From Pseudomonas hefeiensis (GTDB lineage Bacteria; Pseudomonadota; Gammaproteobacteria; Pseudomonadales; Pseudomonadaceae): DNA of 64,000 nt. Positions 1 through 7,938 of this stretch are shown here, in pieces (within the stretch, counting starts at the first letter, position 1; every line of letters starts with the position of its first letter). Location of the stretch: assembly GCF_030687835.1 (NCBI RefSeq), contig NZ_CP117449.1:2418001-2482000 (forward strand). The letters are read 5' to 3'. Position numbers and translations under genes: made by a program. The notes below the pieces were generated by a model. The model saw only the letters and a list, made by a program, of their open reading frames with translations. It was not told where the DNA came from and searched no databases.

Positions 1-2
1 AT

Positions 3-80
3 CCGGCACGGATGGTGTTCATTCTGCACGACGGGCGCTACAGCGACGAACTGGTGGCTATGCAGGGAGTGACGCGATGA
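3..80 (+). CDS. C-terminal end of an upstream gene (partial)
   Basis: An open frame enters from the left edge and stops at 78-80. Its last 25 residues read through a segment like RMVFILHDGRYSDELV and are too short to name a family. The stop overlaps the start of the next gene in an ATGA arrangement, so the two are almost certainly cotranscribed and translationally coupled. The upstream product therefore probably belongs to the same catabolic operon as the fumarylacetoacetase-like enzyme. I cannot say what it is. Confidence 0.55.
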   Translation, partial: PARMVFILHDGRYSDELVAMQGVTR

Positions 81-1084
81 AACTGGCAACCTTGAAAAGC
101 ACCGGTCGCGACGGACGACTGGTGTTGGTATCGCGCGATTTGCACCAGGCGCTGGAGGTCGGCGATATCGCAGCCACTCTGCAACAAGCCATCGATCGTT
201 GGGACGAGGTCCAGCCGCGGTTGCAGGTGTTGTATCGCAAGCTGAACGAGGGGCGGGCGCCAGGGGCTTTCGCCTTTGATCCGGCTCAGGCTGGCGCACC
301 ATTGCCGCGCACATATCAGTGGTTGGACGGCTCGTCCTTCATCTCCCATGGCCAGCTGATGCAAAAAGCCTTTCACCTTGAGCCCATCGAAGACGTGGAA
401 AGTATTGCACTGATTTACCAGGGCGCTGGCGATGACTTTCTCGGCTCGCGTGACGATATCCCGCTGCCCAGCGAGCAACACGGCATCGATTTCGAAGGCG
501 AGTTCGCGGTGGTGGTCGATGAGGTGCCAATGGGCTGCTCGGCTGATGCGGCCATGGCGCATATCAAGCTGGTGCTGCAGCTCAACGATGTCAGCCTGCG
601 AGCCCTGGCGCCGCGAGAGATGAAAACCGGATTCGGCTTCATTCAGGCCAAGCCATCCTCCAGCTTTGCCGCTGTCGCGGTAACGCCGGACGAATTGGGT
701 GATGCCTGGCGTGAGGGGCGGGTGCACCTGCCGCTGCAAGTGGAGTGGAACGGTGAGTGGTTCGGCAACCCCCACGGCGGCGCAATGCACTTCGGCTTTC
801 ACCATCTCATTGCCCACGCCGCACTGACCCGGCGCCTGGGTGCCGGTACGGTGGTGGGGTCGGGAACGGTCTCCAATGTCGATCAAAAAATGGGATCGGC
901 CTGCATCGCTGAACGCAGAGCCATTGAGATGATCGAGCACGGGGCGCCGCGAACAGGTTTCATGCGCTTCGGCGACCGGGTGCGCATGGAGGTGCTGGGC
1001 AGTGACGGGCAGTCGCTGTTTGGAGGCATCGATCAGCGCGTCGTTTCAAGCCTGGGCGCGGGGAAAGCATTATGCGAATCCTAG
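77..1084 (+). CDS. fumarylacetoacetate hydrolase family enzyme
   Basis: A 335-residue protein of the FAH superfamily, which cleaves C-C bonds in acyl-pyruvate or fumarylacetoacetate-like compounds using a divalent metal. The opening MKLATLK and the whole layout resemble the short fumarylacetoacetase seen in gammaproteobacteria. The metal-ligand pattern is present: an acidic pair near residues 119-120, Glu140 and Glu142 in DFEGEF, and Asp171 in LNDVSLR. A conserved GSGTVSN segment lies near the C-terminus. It overlaps the gene before it by 4 bases and the next gene by 13, so it sits inside an operon. No homogentisate dioxygenase or maleylacetoacetate isomerase is visible here, so the true substrate may be another ring-cleavage product. 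Family assignment is firm; substrate is inference. Confidence 0.85.
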   Translation: MKLATLKSTGRDGRLVLVSRDLHQALEVGDIAATLQQAIDRWDEVQPRLQVLYRKLNEGRAPGAFAFDPAQAGAPLPRTYQWLDGSSFISHGQLMQKAFHLEPIEDVESIALIYQGAGDDFLGSRDDIPLPSEQHGIDFEGEFAVVVDEVPMGCSADAAMAHIKLVLQLNDVSLRALAPREMKTGFGFIQAKPSSSFAAVAVTPDELGDAWREGRVHLPLQVEWNGEWFGNPHGGAMHFGFHHLIAHAALTRRLGAGTVVGSGTVSNVDQKMGSACIAERRAIEMIEHGAPRTGFMRFGDRVRMEVLGSDGQSLFGGIDQRVVSSLGAGKALCES

Positions 1085-2082
1085 TCACAGGGGCCAACGG
1101 TTTCATCGGCCGCATTCTGGTCCAACGCCTGCTTGCGACCGGGGTTCTACGTGGCACGCCAATCAGTACGCTGATCTTACTGGACAAAGAACTGAGCGAC
1201 TTTCCCGAGGACAATCGGCTGCGTCGCAACCTGGGGAGTGCCAGCGACGCGGCTTTGCTACGGCGAATACTGGCCGATGGTATCGATGTGGTCTTTCATC
1301 TGGTGAGCATACCAGGTGGCGCTGCCGAGGCGCATTACGCTCAGGGCTACGAGGTCAATCTACTGGCCAGTCTGGAGTTGCTTGAGCAACTGCGGCAACA
1401 GCCTGCCAGGCCTGTTTTGATCTATGCCAGCAGCGTAGCGGTTTACGGCCCGAGCCTGGCTGGGCGCATGGATGAGTCTGCCAGAGCCTGTCCTGAACTG
1501 TCCTACGGCTCGCACAAATTGATGGTTGAGGTCGCCTTGAACGATCTGGCTCGGCGTGGCGAGGTCGATGGCCGTGCGCTGCGTTTACCGGGCATCGTGG
1601 CCCGGCCTCGGGCGCCCAATGGGCTGCGTTCGGCGTTCATGAGCGACCTGCTGCATGCTTTCGCCGCTGGCGAGCCTTACTGCTGTCCCGTTTCCCCGCA
1701 AGCGACTGCATGGTGGATGTCGGTGCGCTGCTGTGTCGATAACCTATTGCATGCAGCCGAAGTGGATGAAGCCGCACTGGGGGGGCAACGGGTCTGGCAA
1801 CTGCCCTTGTTGCACCTTTCCATTGCCCAGATCATCGATGCCCTGGCAGCGGTATACGGTGATCAGAGGAGAGGGCTCATCACTTTTGCATCGGACGAAG
1901 GGCTTGAGGCGCTCTTCGGTCGCTTCCCGGCAATGAGCACTCCCAAGGCTCGGGCCCTGGGTCTGCGTCATGATGGTTCTGCTGCGGCCCTGGTTCGAAA
2001 CGCGCTAAATCCCTTCTCCCGCACTCGGCGTGCACATCGGGTAGATGATCCTGCTGGAGTGGTTGCTCATGAAATTGACTAA
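1072..2082 (+). CDS. NAD-dependent epimerase/dehydratase (extended SDR)
   Basis: A 336-residue extended short-chain dehydrogenase. The Rossmann glycine motif TGANGFIG is at residues 6-13, the serine region ASSVAVYG near 119-126, and the catalytic Tyr145 and Lys149 lie in YGSHK, so the enzyme looks active. Length and N-terminus resemble the sugar-acid dehydrogenase/epimerase group (for example D-erythronate dehydrogenase), but I cannot assign the substrate. It overlaps the hydrolase before it by 13 bases and the cyclase after it by 14 bases, so all three are probably made from one message. Its job in the pathway is likely oxidation of a hydroxyl group or an epimerisation. Confidence 0.75.
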   Translation: MRILVTGANGFIGRILVQRLLATGVLRGTPISTLILLDKELSDFPEDNRLRRNLGSASDAALLRRILADGIDVVFHLVSIPGGAAEAHYAQGYEVNLLASLELLEQLRQQPARPVLIYASSVAVYGPSLAGRMDESARACPELSYGSHKLMVEVALNDLARRGEVDGRALRLPGIVARPRAPNGLRSAFMSDLLHAFAAGEPYCCPVSPQATAWWMSVRCCVDNLLHAAEVDEAALGGQRVWQLPLLHLSIAQIIDALAAVYGDQRRGLITFASDEGLEALFGRFPAMSTPKARALGLRHDGSAAALVRNALNPFSRTRRAHRVDDPAGVVAHEID

Positions 2083-2854
2083 TCGACGCCTGGTGGATTT
2101 GTCCGTGTGCCTGGAGAACAACCCGTACACCGACCCACCTCCGTTATTGCCGAAAGTTGAATACAGTAACCACCAGGAAGGTTGGCCGGAAATGGCGGCC
2201 ATGTTTCCGGGCCTGAAAAAATCTGATCTGCCGGGGGATGAATCCTGGGCCGCCGAACGTCTGTTTATCACCACCCACAGTGGCACCCATATGGATGCGC
2301 CTTGGCACTACGCCTCGACCACCGATGGCGGCAAACCCGCCTATGGTATTGATGAGTTGCCTCTGGACTGGTGCCTGCAGCCTGGCGTGAAGTTGGATTT
2401 TCGACACCTTCCCGACGGGCATGTGGTCAGCGCCGCGGAAGTGGAAGAAGAGTTGGCACGCATCGACCATGACTTGCAGCCGCTGGATATCGTCTTGGTC
2501 AACACGCGGGCAGGCGCCTTGTTCGGATTGCCAGGGTATCTGGATGCCGGTGTCGGCATGGGGCGCGAGGCCACGATGTATCTGCTGGAAAAGGGGGTGC
2601 GGGTTGTCGGGACCGATGCCTGGAGCTGGGATGCGCCATTCAAGTACACGCGCGCACGCTTCGCTGAAAGTGGCGACGCCTCGATCATCTGGGAGGGGCA
2701 CAAGGTCGGTCGGGATATCGGTTATGGCCAGATGGAAAAACTCGCCAATCTGGAAAGCCTGCCGGCCCATGGTTTTTTGGTCTCTTGTTTCCCTTACAAG
2801 ATCAAACACGCATCGGCCGGTTTTATCCGGGCCGTGGCGATTTTCGAGGATTGA
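2069..2854 (+). CDS. cyclase family protein (kynurenine formamidase-like hydrolase)
   Basis: A 261-residue protein of the metal-dependent cyclase family (Pfam Cyclase), which includes kynurenine formamidase and lactone or amide hydrolases. The signature HSGTHMDAPWH is at residues 70-80 and carries the His/Asp metal ligands. I chose ATG 2069 because a GGAG sits upstream at 2056-2059 and the family begins close to the RLVDLS segment; an ATG-less extension to 2045 is less likely. It overlaps the epimerase gene and is followed 12 bases later by a GntR gene. It may open a ring lactone or hydrolyse an amide. Kynurenine itself is unlikely as no other kynurenine gene is near. Confidence 0.75.
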   Translation: MKLTNRRLVDLSVCLENNPYTDPPPLLPKVEYSNHQEGWPEMAAMFPGLKKSDLPGDESWAAERLFITTHSGTHMDAPWHYASTTDGGKPAYGIDELPLDWCLQPGVKLDFRHLPDGHVVSAAEVEEELARIDHDLQPLDIVLVNTRAGALFGLPGYLDAGVGMGREATMYLLEKGVRVVGTDAWSWDAPFKYTRARFAESGDASIIWEGHKVGRDIGYGQMEKLANLESLPAHGFLVSCFPYKIKHASAGFIRAVAIFED

Positions 2855-2866
2855 GAATGATCGATC

Positions 2867-3613
2867 ATGACTGATATGAGTGTATCCACAGACGTACGAA
2901 AAAAGCGCCGTAGTCTTTCTCAAGACCTTGAAGCGTTGCTGTCGAAACACATTAGCGAGGGGCGGCTGCGAGGGGGAGAAAAGCTGCCCACCGAGACGGC
3001 CATCATGCGCGAGTATGGTGTGAGCAGGACAGTCGTTCGCGAAGCCATGTCTCGTTTGCAGGCCAGTGGCATGGTTCTGACGTATCATGGTATCGGGACG
3101 TTCGTGCGGGGCAGTACGCTGTCGCCAGGTCCACTCATTGACCCGGCGACGATCGACATCATCGTCGATTCGCTGGCCATCATGGAGCTGCGCATTGCGC
3201 TTGAAGTGGAAGCCGCAGGACTTGCCGCTCAACGACGAACACCCGATCAGTTGGAAGAGATGCGTGCGCTGCTTGATCGGTTAAAACCCAGGGAAATCAT
3301 GGCTGATGATGTGGCCGCCCTGGACTTTCAGTTCCATTTGAAAATAGCGCAGGCCACAGGTAATCCCTATATTGGCAACACCCTGGGCACCCTCGGCGTC
3401 GTCATCGTTCCGCGCAGCCGACTCGATTCTGCTCGTCTGTTCCACGAAGACCCCTTGAGTTACGAACAGCGCATTCACAATGAGCACGAAAGGATTTATG
3501 AAGCAATCCTGCGTCAGGACGTTGAATGCGCGCGCGCTGCGATGCGCCTGCACCTGGATGACAGTCGCGGGCATCTACATCAGGCCCATGAACGGAGTCG
3601 AGCTAGAGAATAA
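2867..3613 (+). CDS. FadR-type GntR regulator
   Basis: A 248-residue regulator with an N-terminal winged helix-turn-helix (about residues 18-80; PTETAIMREYGVSRTVVREAM is the recognition core) and a C-terminal all-helical FCD domain that normally binds a carboxylic acid with a metal. It starts 12 bases after the cyclase gene, in the same direction, so it is probably autoregulated as the last gene of the operon. Its end overlaps the end of the convergent LysR gene by 11 bases. FadR-type proteins usually repress sugar-acid or organic-acid catabolic operons until the substrate appears, which fits the enzymes upstream. Specific ligand unknown. Confidence 0.85.
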   Translation: MTDMSVSTDVRKKRRSLSQDLEALLSKHISEGRLRGGEKLPTETAIMREYGVSRTVVREAMSRLQASGMVLTYHGIGTFVRGSTLSPGPLIDPATIDIIVDSLAIMELRIALEVEAAGLAAQRRTPDQLEEMRALLDRLKPREIMADDVAALDFQFHLKIAQATGNPYIGNTLGTLGVVIVPRSRLDSARLFHEDPLSYEQRIHNEHERIYEAILRQDVECARAAMRLHLDDSRGHLHQAHERSRARE

Positions 3614-4526
3614 CCGGCGTATCGAGGCTGCGGATCGTATCAACCACTTTTGCGCGAAGCCAACGCAACATAGGGTCGCTATCCATGCTGCGGTGCCAGG
3701 CCATGAATTCTTTCATCGTAGTCAACTCGACTGGAGGCCGAATCAATCGAAGGGGCAGGGTTTTGGCATACAGTGCAGCCAGCCGGCCGAGCATGGTCGC
3801 TATACGTTCGGTGCCCATGATCAGGCTGGGTATGGTGCTGAAATCGTGCGTAATGATCTCCAGTCGACGGCTGCATCCGTACTGCTTGATCAGCCACTCA
3901 TCGACCCCCGGCGTCCTGTTTCTGCCGAAAGCGGCGGCGACGTGACCCAACTCCAGGTAGCGTTCTAACGTCAGGGTTTGACCCACGCTGGTATTGCCTT
4001 CCCATACGACGCAGACGTGTTGTTCCTCGAAGAGCAACTGCGAGGGGTGCTGGGGGGAAATGTAGTGTTCTGGTGCGATCATCAAGTCGATCTCGCCATG
4101 CATGAGCATTTCCAGAGGCGAGTCATTCGGGCTGACCAGTTCGAAGGTCACGAAAGGGGCTTCACGATTCGCTGCCTTGATGACCTCGGCAAAGATCACG
4201 CAAATCAGGTAGTCGGACGCCATGACCCGAAAATGGCGTTTGCTTTCTGCGATGTTTTCTTCAGGTTTGCTTGTGATGGATGTCTGGATCTTGAGAAGAA
4301 TTTCGCGCACGGGGTTTTGTAGTTGCTTGGCTCGCGGGGTGAGCATCATTTTGCGACCAACCTGTACCAGCAAGTCATCCTCGAAGTAGGTCCGCAGACG
4401 CCCGATGACGCCACTGGTTGCCGATTGAGTCATATGCAAGCGCGCTGCGGCACGGGTGATATTTTGCTCCTCCAGCAAAATATCGAGGGCCACCAGGAGA
4501 TTAAGATCCAGATGTTCGAATCGCAT
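3603..4526 (-). CDS. LysR family regulator
   Basis: A 307-residue LysR-type regulator. The N-terminus with LDLNLLVALDILLEE and the TRAAARLHMTQSATSG helix-turn-helix places it in the NodD/NahR-like branch that often controls aromatic catabolic genes. The substrate-binding domain follows from about residue 95. It points away from a second LysR gene starting at 4809 and its end overlaps the GntR gene. The likely targets are genes starting from the shared upstream region 4527-4808 or the catabolic genes on either side. Effector unknown. Confidence 0.85.
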   Translation of the reverse strand: MRFEHLDLNLLVALDILLEEQNITRAAARLHMTQSATSGVIGRLRTYFEDDLLVQVGRKMMLTPRAKQLQNPVREILLKIQTSITSKPEENIAESKRHFRVMASDYLICVIFAEVIKAANREAPFVTFELVSPNDSPLEMLMHGEIDLMIAPEHYISPQHPSQLLFEEQHVCVVWEGNTSVGQTLTLERYLELGHVAAAFGRNRTPGVDEWLIKQYGCSRRLEIITHDFSTIPSLIMGTERIATMLGRLAALYAKTLPLRLIRPPVELTTMKEFMAWHRSMDSDPMLRWLRAKVVDTIRSLDTPVIL

Positions 4527-4808
4527 GGCATTGTTCTCTTATTGTTTTTGTTTTCGATACTTTCAGTGCGATCTATCAGATTGTCAACTACCTGCCCTGG
4601 CGTGATGTGACAGAGGGAAAGGACGCGTGCATACGACTTGAGTTGCATCATGTATCTTTTAATTCGATATCACTTATCGCCAATCGCGATGGATGGGAGG
4701 CGGATACCGCGTGCGGACTCCGGCCAAGGGTTCTATTGTTTGCATAACGTACTGATTCGATTAATGGTTTGGTGGGCAGGGCAAGCCGAATGTTTTGGAA
4801 TTGATGAT
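4527..4808. promoter_or_regulatory. divergent promoter region between two LysR genes
   Basis: A 282-base spacer between the start codons of two oppositely oriented LysR genes. It is visibly richer in A and T than its surroundings (a T-rich run at 4530-4560). It must contain both promoters, and LysR proteins usually bind here. I see no single convincing palindrome, so no operator is proposed. An open frame reading through it from 4638 into the right-hand gene is most likely non-coding. Confidence 0.4.
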
Positions 4809-5768
4809 ATGAAAAATAATAAAAACGCTCTTAGCATCCAAGCATCCGACATAGCACGGAACTGCCCTTCAACAGATTTAACGATTGTTGATTCTCGCTG
4901 GATATTGTTTGTACGTGTAGCGGCGGCTGGAAGTTTAAGTAAAGCAGCTACATTACTTGACATGCCTCAATCCATGGTCAGTCGAAATATTGCTCTGCTC
5001 GAATCGCAATGTGGCGAGCGCTTGTTTCATCGTACCGGGCGCGGAGTGGTCCTGACTGAGTTTGGTGAGCAGTTGCTGCCTTGCATATCAAGCCTTCTGG
5101 TGGAGGCGCAGAGCATTGTCGATGACATTCGTAACCTGCGCGGCAAACCGGTGGGCGAAGTGGTCGTCGGCATGTTGCCTTCCGCGGTACGTCGTTATGC
5201 GGGGGGGCTTTTTGCGACAGTGCGAGAGCAGATGCCGGGGGTGAGAGTGCACCTGATCGAGGGCGCGAGTGCTCAACTGGAAGAACAGCTGCACGATGGT
5301 CGTCTCGATATGGCGTTGGTCCTGCGTGAGGATGAGACAAGCATCGGTGAGGCGTATCTGCTGGCCAGGGTTCCTTTGCATCTGGTGGGGCCCGCCACAG
5401 ACCCTGTCATCGGCAATCGAGATATCCCATTGAAGCAGTTGTCCGGGTTGCCATTGGTGGTTCCTGGACGCCCCCATCTGCTGAGGGCCCGGCTCGATCA
5501 CCTGGCGGTCGAGCATTCCATGGCATTGCGCGTCGCTGTAGAAGCCGATTCTGTCCATCTTCAGTACGAAGTCGTTGCGGCAGGCGGAGGTTATGCGATT
5601 GCCTCTGTGCTGCCGGGTTCGCTGGATCTGCGACTGACGTCCTCGCGCATAGTCGAGCCCGTTCTTGAGCGTTTTGTAGTACTGGTCGAATCTCCCCGTC
5701 GCCCCTTGACCCGTGCCTCCCGGGAGGTACGACGGTTAATCTGTGATTTGGCCATGCCATCGACTTAA
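4809..5768 (+). CDS. LysR family regulator
   Basis: A 319-residue LysR-type regulator. ATG 4809 is preferred because TTGGAA lies 8 bases upstream and the longer frame to 4638 adds residues unlike any LysR start. The helix-turn-helix reads AAAGSLSKAATLLDMPQSMVSRNIALLE, unusually preceded by about 35 extra residues. The effector domain contains the conserved GEVVVGMLPS strand of the CynR/CbbR-like group. It is followed 99 bases later by the ornithine-cyclodeaminase-like gene and the lyase and dehydrogenase genes, which it may control. Effector unknown. Confidence 0.85.
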   Translation: MKNNKNALSIQASDIARNCPSTDLTIVDSRWILFVRVAAAGSLSKAATLLDMPQSMVSRNIALLESQCGERLFHRTGRGVVLTEFGEQLLPCISSLLVEAQSIVDDIRNLRGKPVGEVVVGMLPSAVRRYAGGLFATVREQMPGVRVHLIEGASAQLEEQLHDGRLDMALVLREDETSIGEAYLLARVPLHLVGPATDPVIGNRDIPLKQLSGLPLVVPGRPHLLRARLDHLAVEHSMALRVAVEADSVHLQYEVVAAGGGYAIASVLPGSLDLRLTSSRIVEPVLERFVVLVESPRRPLTRASREVRRLICDLAMPST

Positions 5769-5867
5769 GCGATAACTGCTTTGCACTCCACGCAGTATTC
5801 GCCATGGCAAGTGCCTCGTAGGGTGTCAGTCAATCAATGACTGATGCCCGATTGCGAGGTTAACGAT

Positions 5868-6878
5868 ATGCATGATTCCAAGATGCCCCAGGCCATTGCG
5901 CCGACGCTCTTTCTCAGCGACTGCGATGTTGCCTCAATCACCGACTGGAGCGCAGCCGTGGCCGCGCTCGCCGACGCCTATGCTCACCCGACATCGGATG
6001 CCATGGTACCGCCTCGCTCCATGGCCCGAGGCGATGGTTTCTGGCTGCGCAGTTTGACTGCTGTGTCACCCGCTGGAGGCCATATGGGCTGCAAGTTGAT
6101 TGCGGCCTCGATGCGGGCCCGTTGCGCCAGTTATCTGATTGCATTGTTCAATCAGCAGACCATGGCCCTGAGCGCCTTGATCGATGGCAACCGGGTGACG
6201 GGGTTGCGCACGGCTGCAACCGCCGCATTGGCGATAGATCTGCTCGCACCTCAGCGAACGCTACGGGTGGGCGTGATTGGTGCCGGGTTCGAAGCACGCG
6301 GCGCGCTTGACTGCCTCATGTCCGTGCGGGAGGTGGCTCGGGTACGGGTGTTCAGCCCAACCCCTGCGAGTCGCGAGCGGTTTGCCGAGAGCTTCAGGCC
6401 TGCGCTGGATATCGAAGCGCTAAACAGTGCGCAAGAGGCGGTGCAGGATTGTGATGTGGTGATCTGCGCCGCACGCAGTCGTGACGAGTCTGCCGTGTTG
6501 CAAGGAGCGTGGTTGCCCGCAGGCGTTACTGTCGTGTCGTTGGGTTCGACCTTGCCTGAGCAGCGGGAGGTTGACGTGGTCACGATGGAGCGAGCGGTTT
6601 GCATCGTCGCTGACATGCCCCAGGAAGTACTGCACGACACTGGCGACGGCATTGCTGCAGTCAGTGCCGGCGTTAAAGTCGCCGAGAAATTAATACCTCT
6701 GGCAGACCTGGTCGCGGGTTGTGTCCAGCCGCGTCGAAATGAAAGCGACATCGTCCTCTATAAATCGGTTGGTTCGGCCCTGCAGGATGTCGTCATTGCG
6801 CAAATGCTCTACGAGCGTGCCAAGCAGCAAGGCCTCGGTATCGACCTGCCCGCCAGTATTGTCCCTGTCTCGAAATAA
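5868..6878 (+). CDS. ornithine cyclodeaminase / mu-crystallin family dehydrogenase
   Basis: A 336-residue protein. The NAD(P)-binding motif GVIGAGFEARGA is at residues 135-146 and the family segment TGLRTAATAA at 111-120. Members deaminate ornithine or reduce imines such as ketimines and pyrroline carboxylates. ATG 5868 is chosen because GAGGT lies upstream at 5855-5859; the in-frame ATG at 5844 lacks a site. It is the first of three genes read together (spacers of 27 and 16 bases) with a lyase and an aldehyde dehydrogenase. In that setting an imine- or keto-acid-forming step is more likely than arginine metabolism. Substrate unknown. Confidence 0.8.
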   Translation: MHDSKMPQAIAPTLFLSDCDVASITDWSAAVAALADAYAHPTSDAMVPPRSMARGDGFWLRSLTAVSPAGGHMGCKLIAASMRARCASYLIALFNQQTMALSALIDGNRVTGLRTAATAALAIDLLAPQRTLRVGVIGAGFEARGALDCLMSVREVARVRVFSPTPASRERFAESFRPALDIEALNSAQEAVQDCDVVICAARSRDESAVLQGAWLPAGVTVVSLGSTLPEQREVDVVTMERAVCIVADMPQEVLHDTGDGIAAVSAGVKVAEKLIPLADLVAGCVQPRRNESDIVLYKSVGSALQDVVIAQMLYERAKQQGLGIDLPASIVPVSK

Positions 6879-6905
6879 ACCATTCACTGTCTGAAGGAAG
6901 TCATC

Positions 6906-7922
6906 ATGGCAATCTACAAAAAAGCTGATGCTCGTGCTTGGGCGCGGGAAAACCTGGTTGGCTGCTCGGCGGTCACTATCCCCAGCTTCAGTGCCGATCT
7001 GAAGCGCCTCAATGAGCGCGGCATTCGCCACGACATCGAGCATACGGTCGGGCTCGGTTACAGTGCCACGCTGCTTTGCAGCGAGCTTGCGATCACGCCG
7101 CAGGAGAATGCTCAATTCACCGCCTGGGTCCGTGAATCCGGGAAAAACCTGATCCTGTTCTTCCACGCCGCTTTTGGCACGCTTGCCGAGAATATCGAGG
7201 CTGCGAAACTTGCCGAGAAAGCGGGTGCGGACATTGTTCTGCTCTCCTATCCACCGCAGTTCTGGCCAACCTGCGAGCAGGAAATCTACGACTACACCAA
7301 GTCATTTTGCGATGCGACGGATCTGGCGGTCATGCTGTTCCCGATTCCGCTCTGGGGCTTTGAGCGCGTGCATCCATCCGGCATGTCCCTGGAACTGGTA
7401 CGCCGGCTGCTGGCCGATTGTCCGAATATCGCGGCGATCAAGGCCGAGCAGGGGTTCCCACTGCCGGCAGGTATCTGCGAGATGTACCACCACTTCCGGG
7501 ATCAAGTCGTGATCAGTTGCCCGATCGAAGGCGATGCAATTCCATTGATGAGCCTGATGGAGCTGCAGTTTTCCGGCACCAGCAACACCGCCTGGATGAG
7601 CGACTACTACCCGAAGGCTTTCGAGTTGGCACGCACCGGCCGATTCGAAGAGGCGATGGAGTTGTATTGGAAGGTCAACCCGGCACGTGGTGCCAACGGC
7701 GCAGCGGCTCAAACCTATGCCGGTGGTACGGGGGTGCTCAATCGCACGATGTGGAAATACCAGGACTGGCTGGCCGGTTTCAACGGCGGCCCGTTGCGTG
7801 CGCCCGCGATGCGAGTTCCGGATCGTCTCATGAAGTCTTTGCGTCAAGGTCTGGTCGCATCCGGCCTGCCGGTGACGTCGGATCCTGATAGCGCCTTCAT
7901 GATCGGGCGTAACCCTTGCTGA
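6906..7922 (+). CDS. DapA-family aldolase/lyase with altered active site
   Basis: A 338-residue TIM-barrel protein of the dihydrodipicolinate synthase / N-acetylneuraminate lyase superfamily. The Schiff-base lysine is Lys179 in NIAAIKAEQG. Two hallmarks of genuine DapA are changed: the GTTGE motif reads LLCSELA, and the position of the catalytic Tyr in YNVP reads LFPIPLW. It is about 45 residues longer than DapA. These changes argue for a different aldol, retro-aldol or hydratase-aldolase reaction, as in the enzymes that cut substituted benzylidene pyruvates. The adjoining aldehyde dehydrogenase would oxidise the released aldehyde. Reaction and substrate are inference. Confidence 0.75.
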   Translation: MAIYKKADARAWARENLVGCSAVTIPSFSADLKRLNERGIRHDIEHTVGLGYSATLLCSELAITPQENAQFTAWVRESGKNLILFFHAAFGTLAENIEAAKLAEKAGADIVLLSYPPQFWPTCEQEIYDYTKSFCDATDLAVMLFPIPLWGFERVHPSGMSLELVRRLLADCPNIAAIKAEQGFPLPAGICEMYHHFRDQVVISCPIEGDAIPLMSLMELQFSGTSNTAWMSDYYPKAFELARTGRFEEAMELYWKVNPARGANGAAAQTYAGGTGVLNRTMWKYQDWLAGFNGGPLRAPAMRVPDRLMKSLRQGLVASGLPVTSDPDSAFMIGRNPC

Positions 7923-7938
7923 GCATGAGGATTGCAAA

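Noticed and set aside
38..940. Long minus-strand frame of 300 residues opposite the first gene
   Set aside because: It mirrors the FAH-type gene. The plus strand has metal-ligand motifs and operon overlaps; the minus product has no recognisable fold and no ribosome site.
2144..3232. 362-residue minus-strand frame across the cyclase and GntR genes
   Set aside because: It spans two well-supported plus-strand genes and their junction, and its translation is rich in His/Arg/Gln shadow text.
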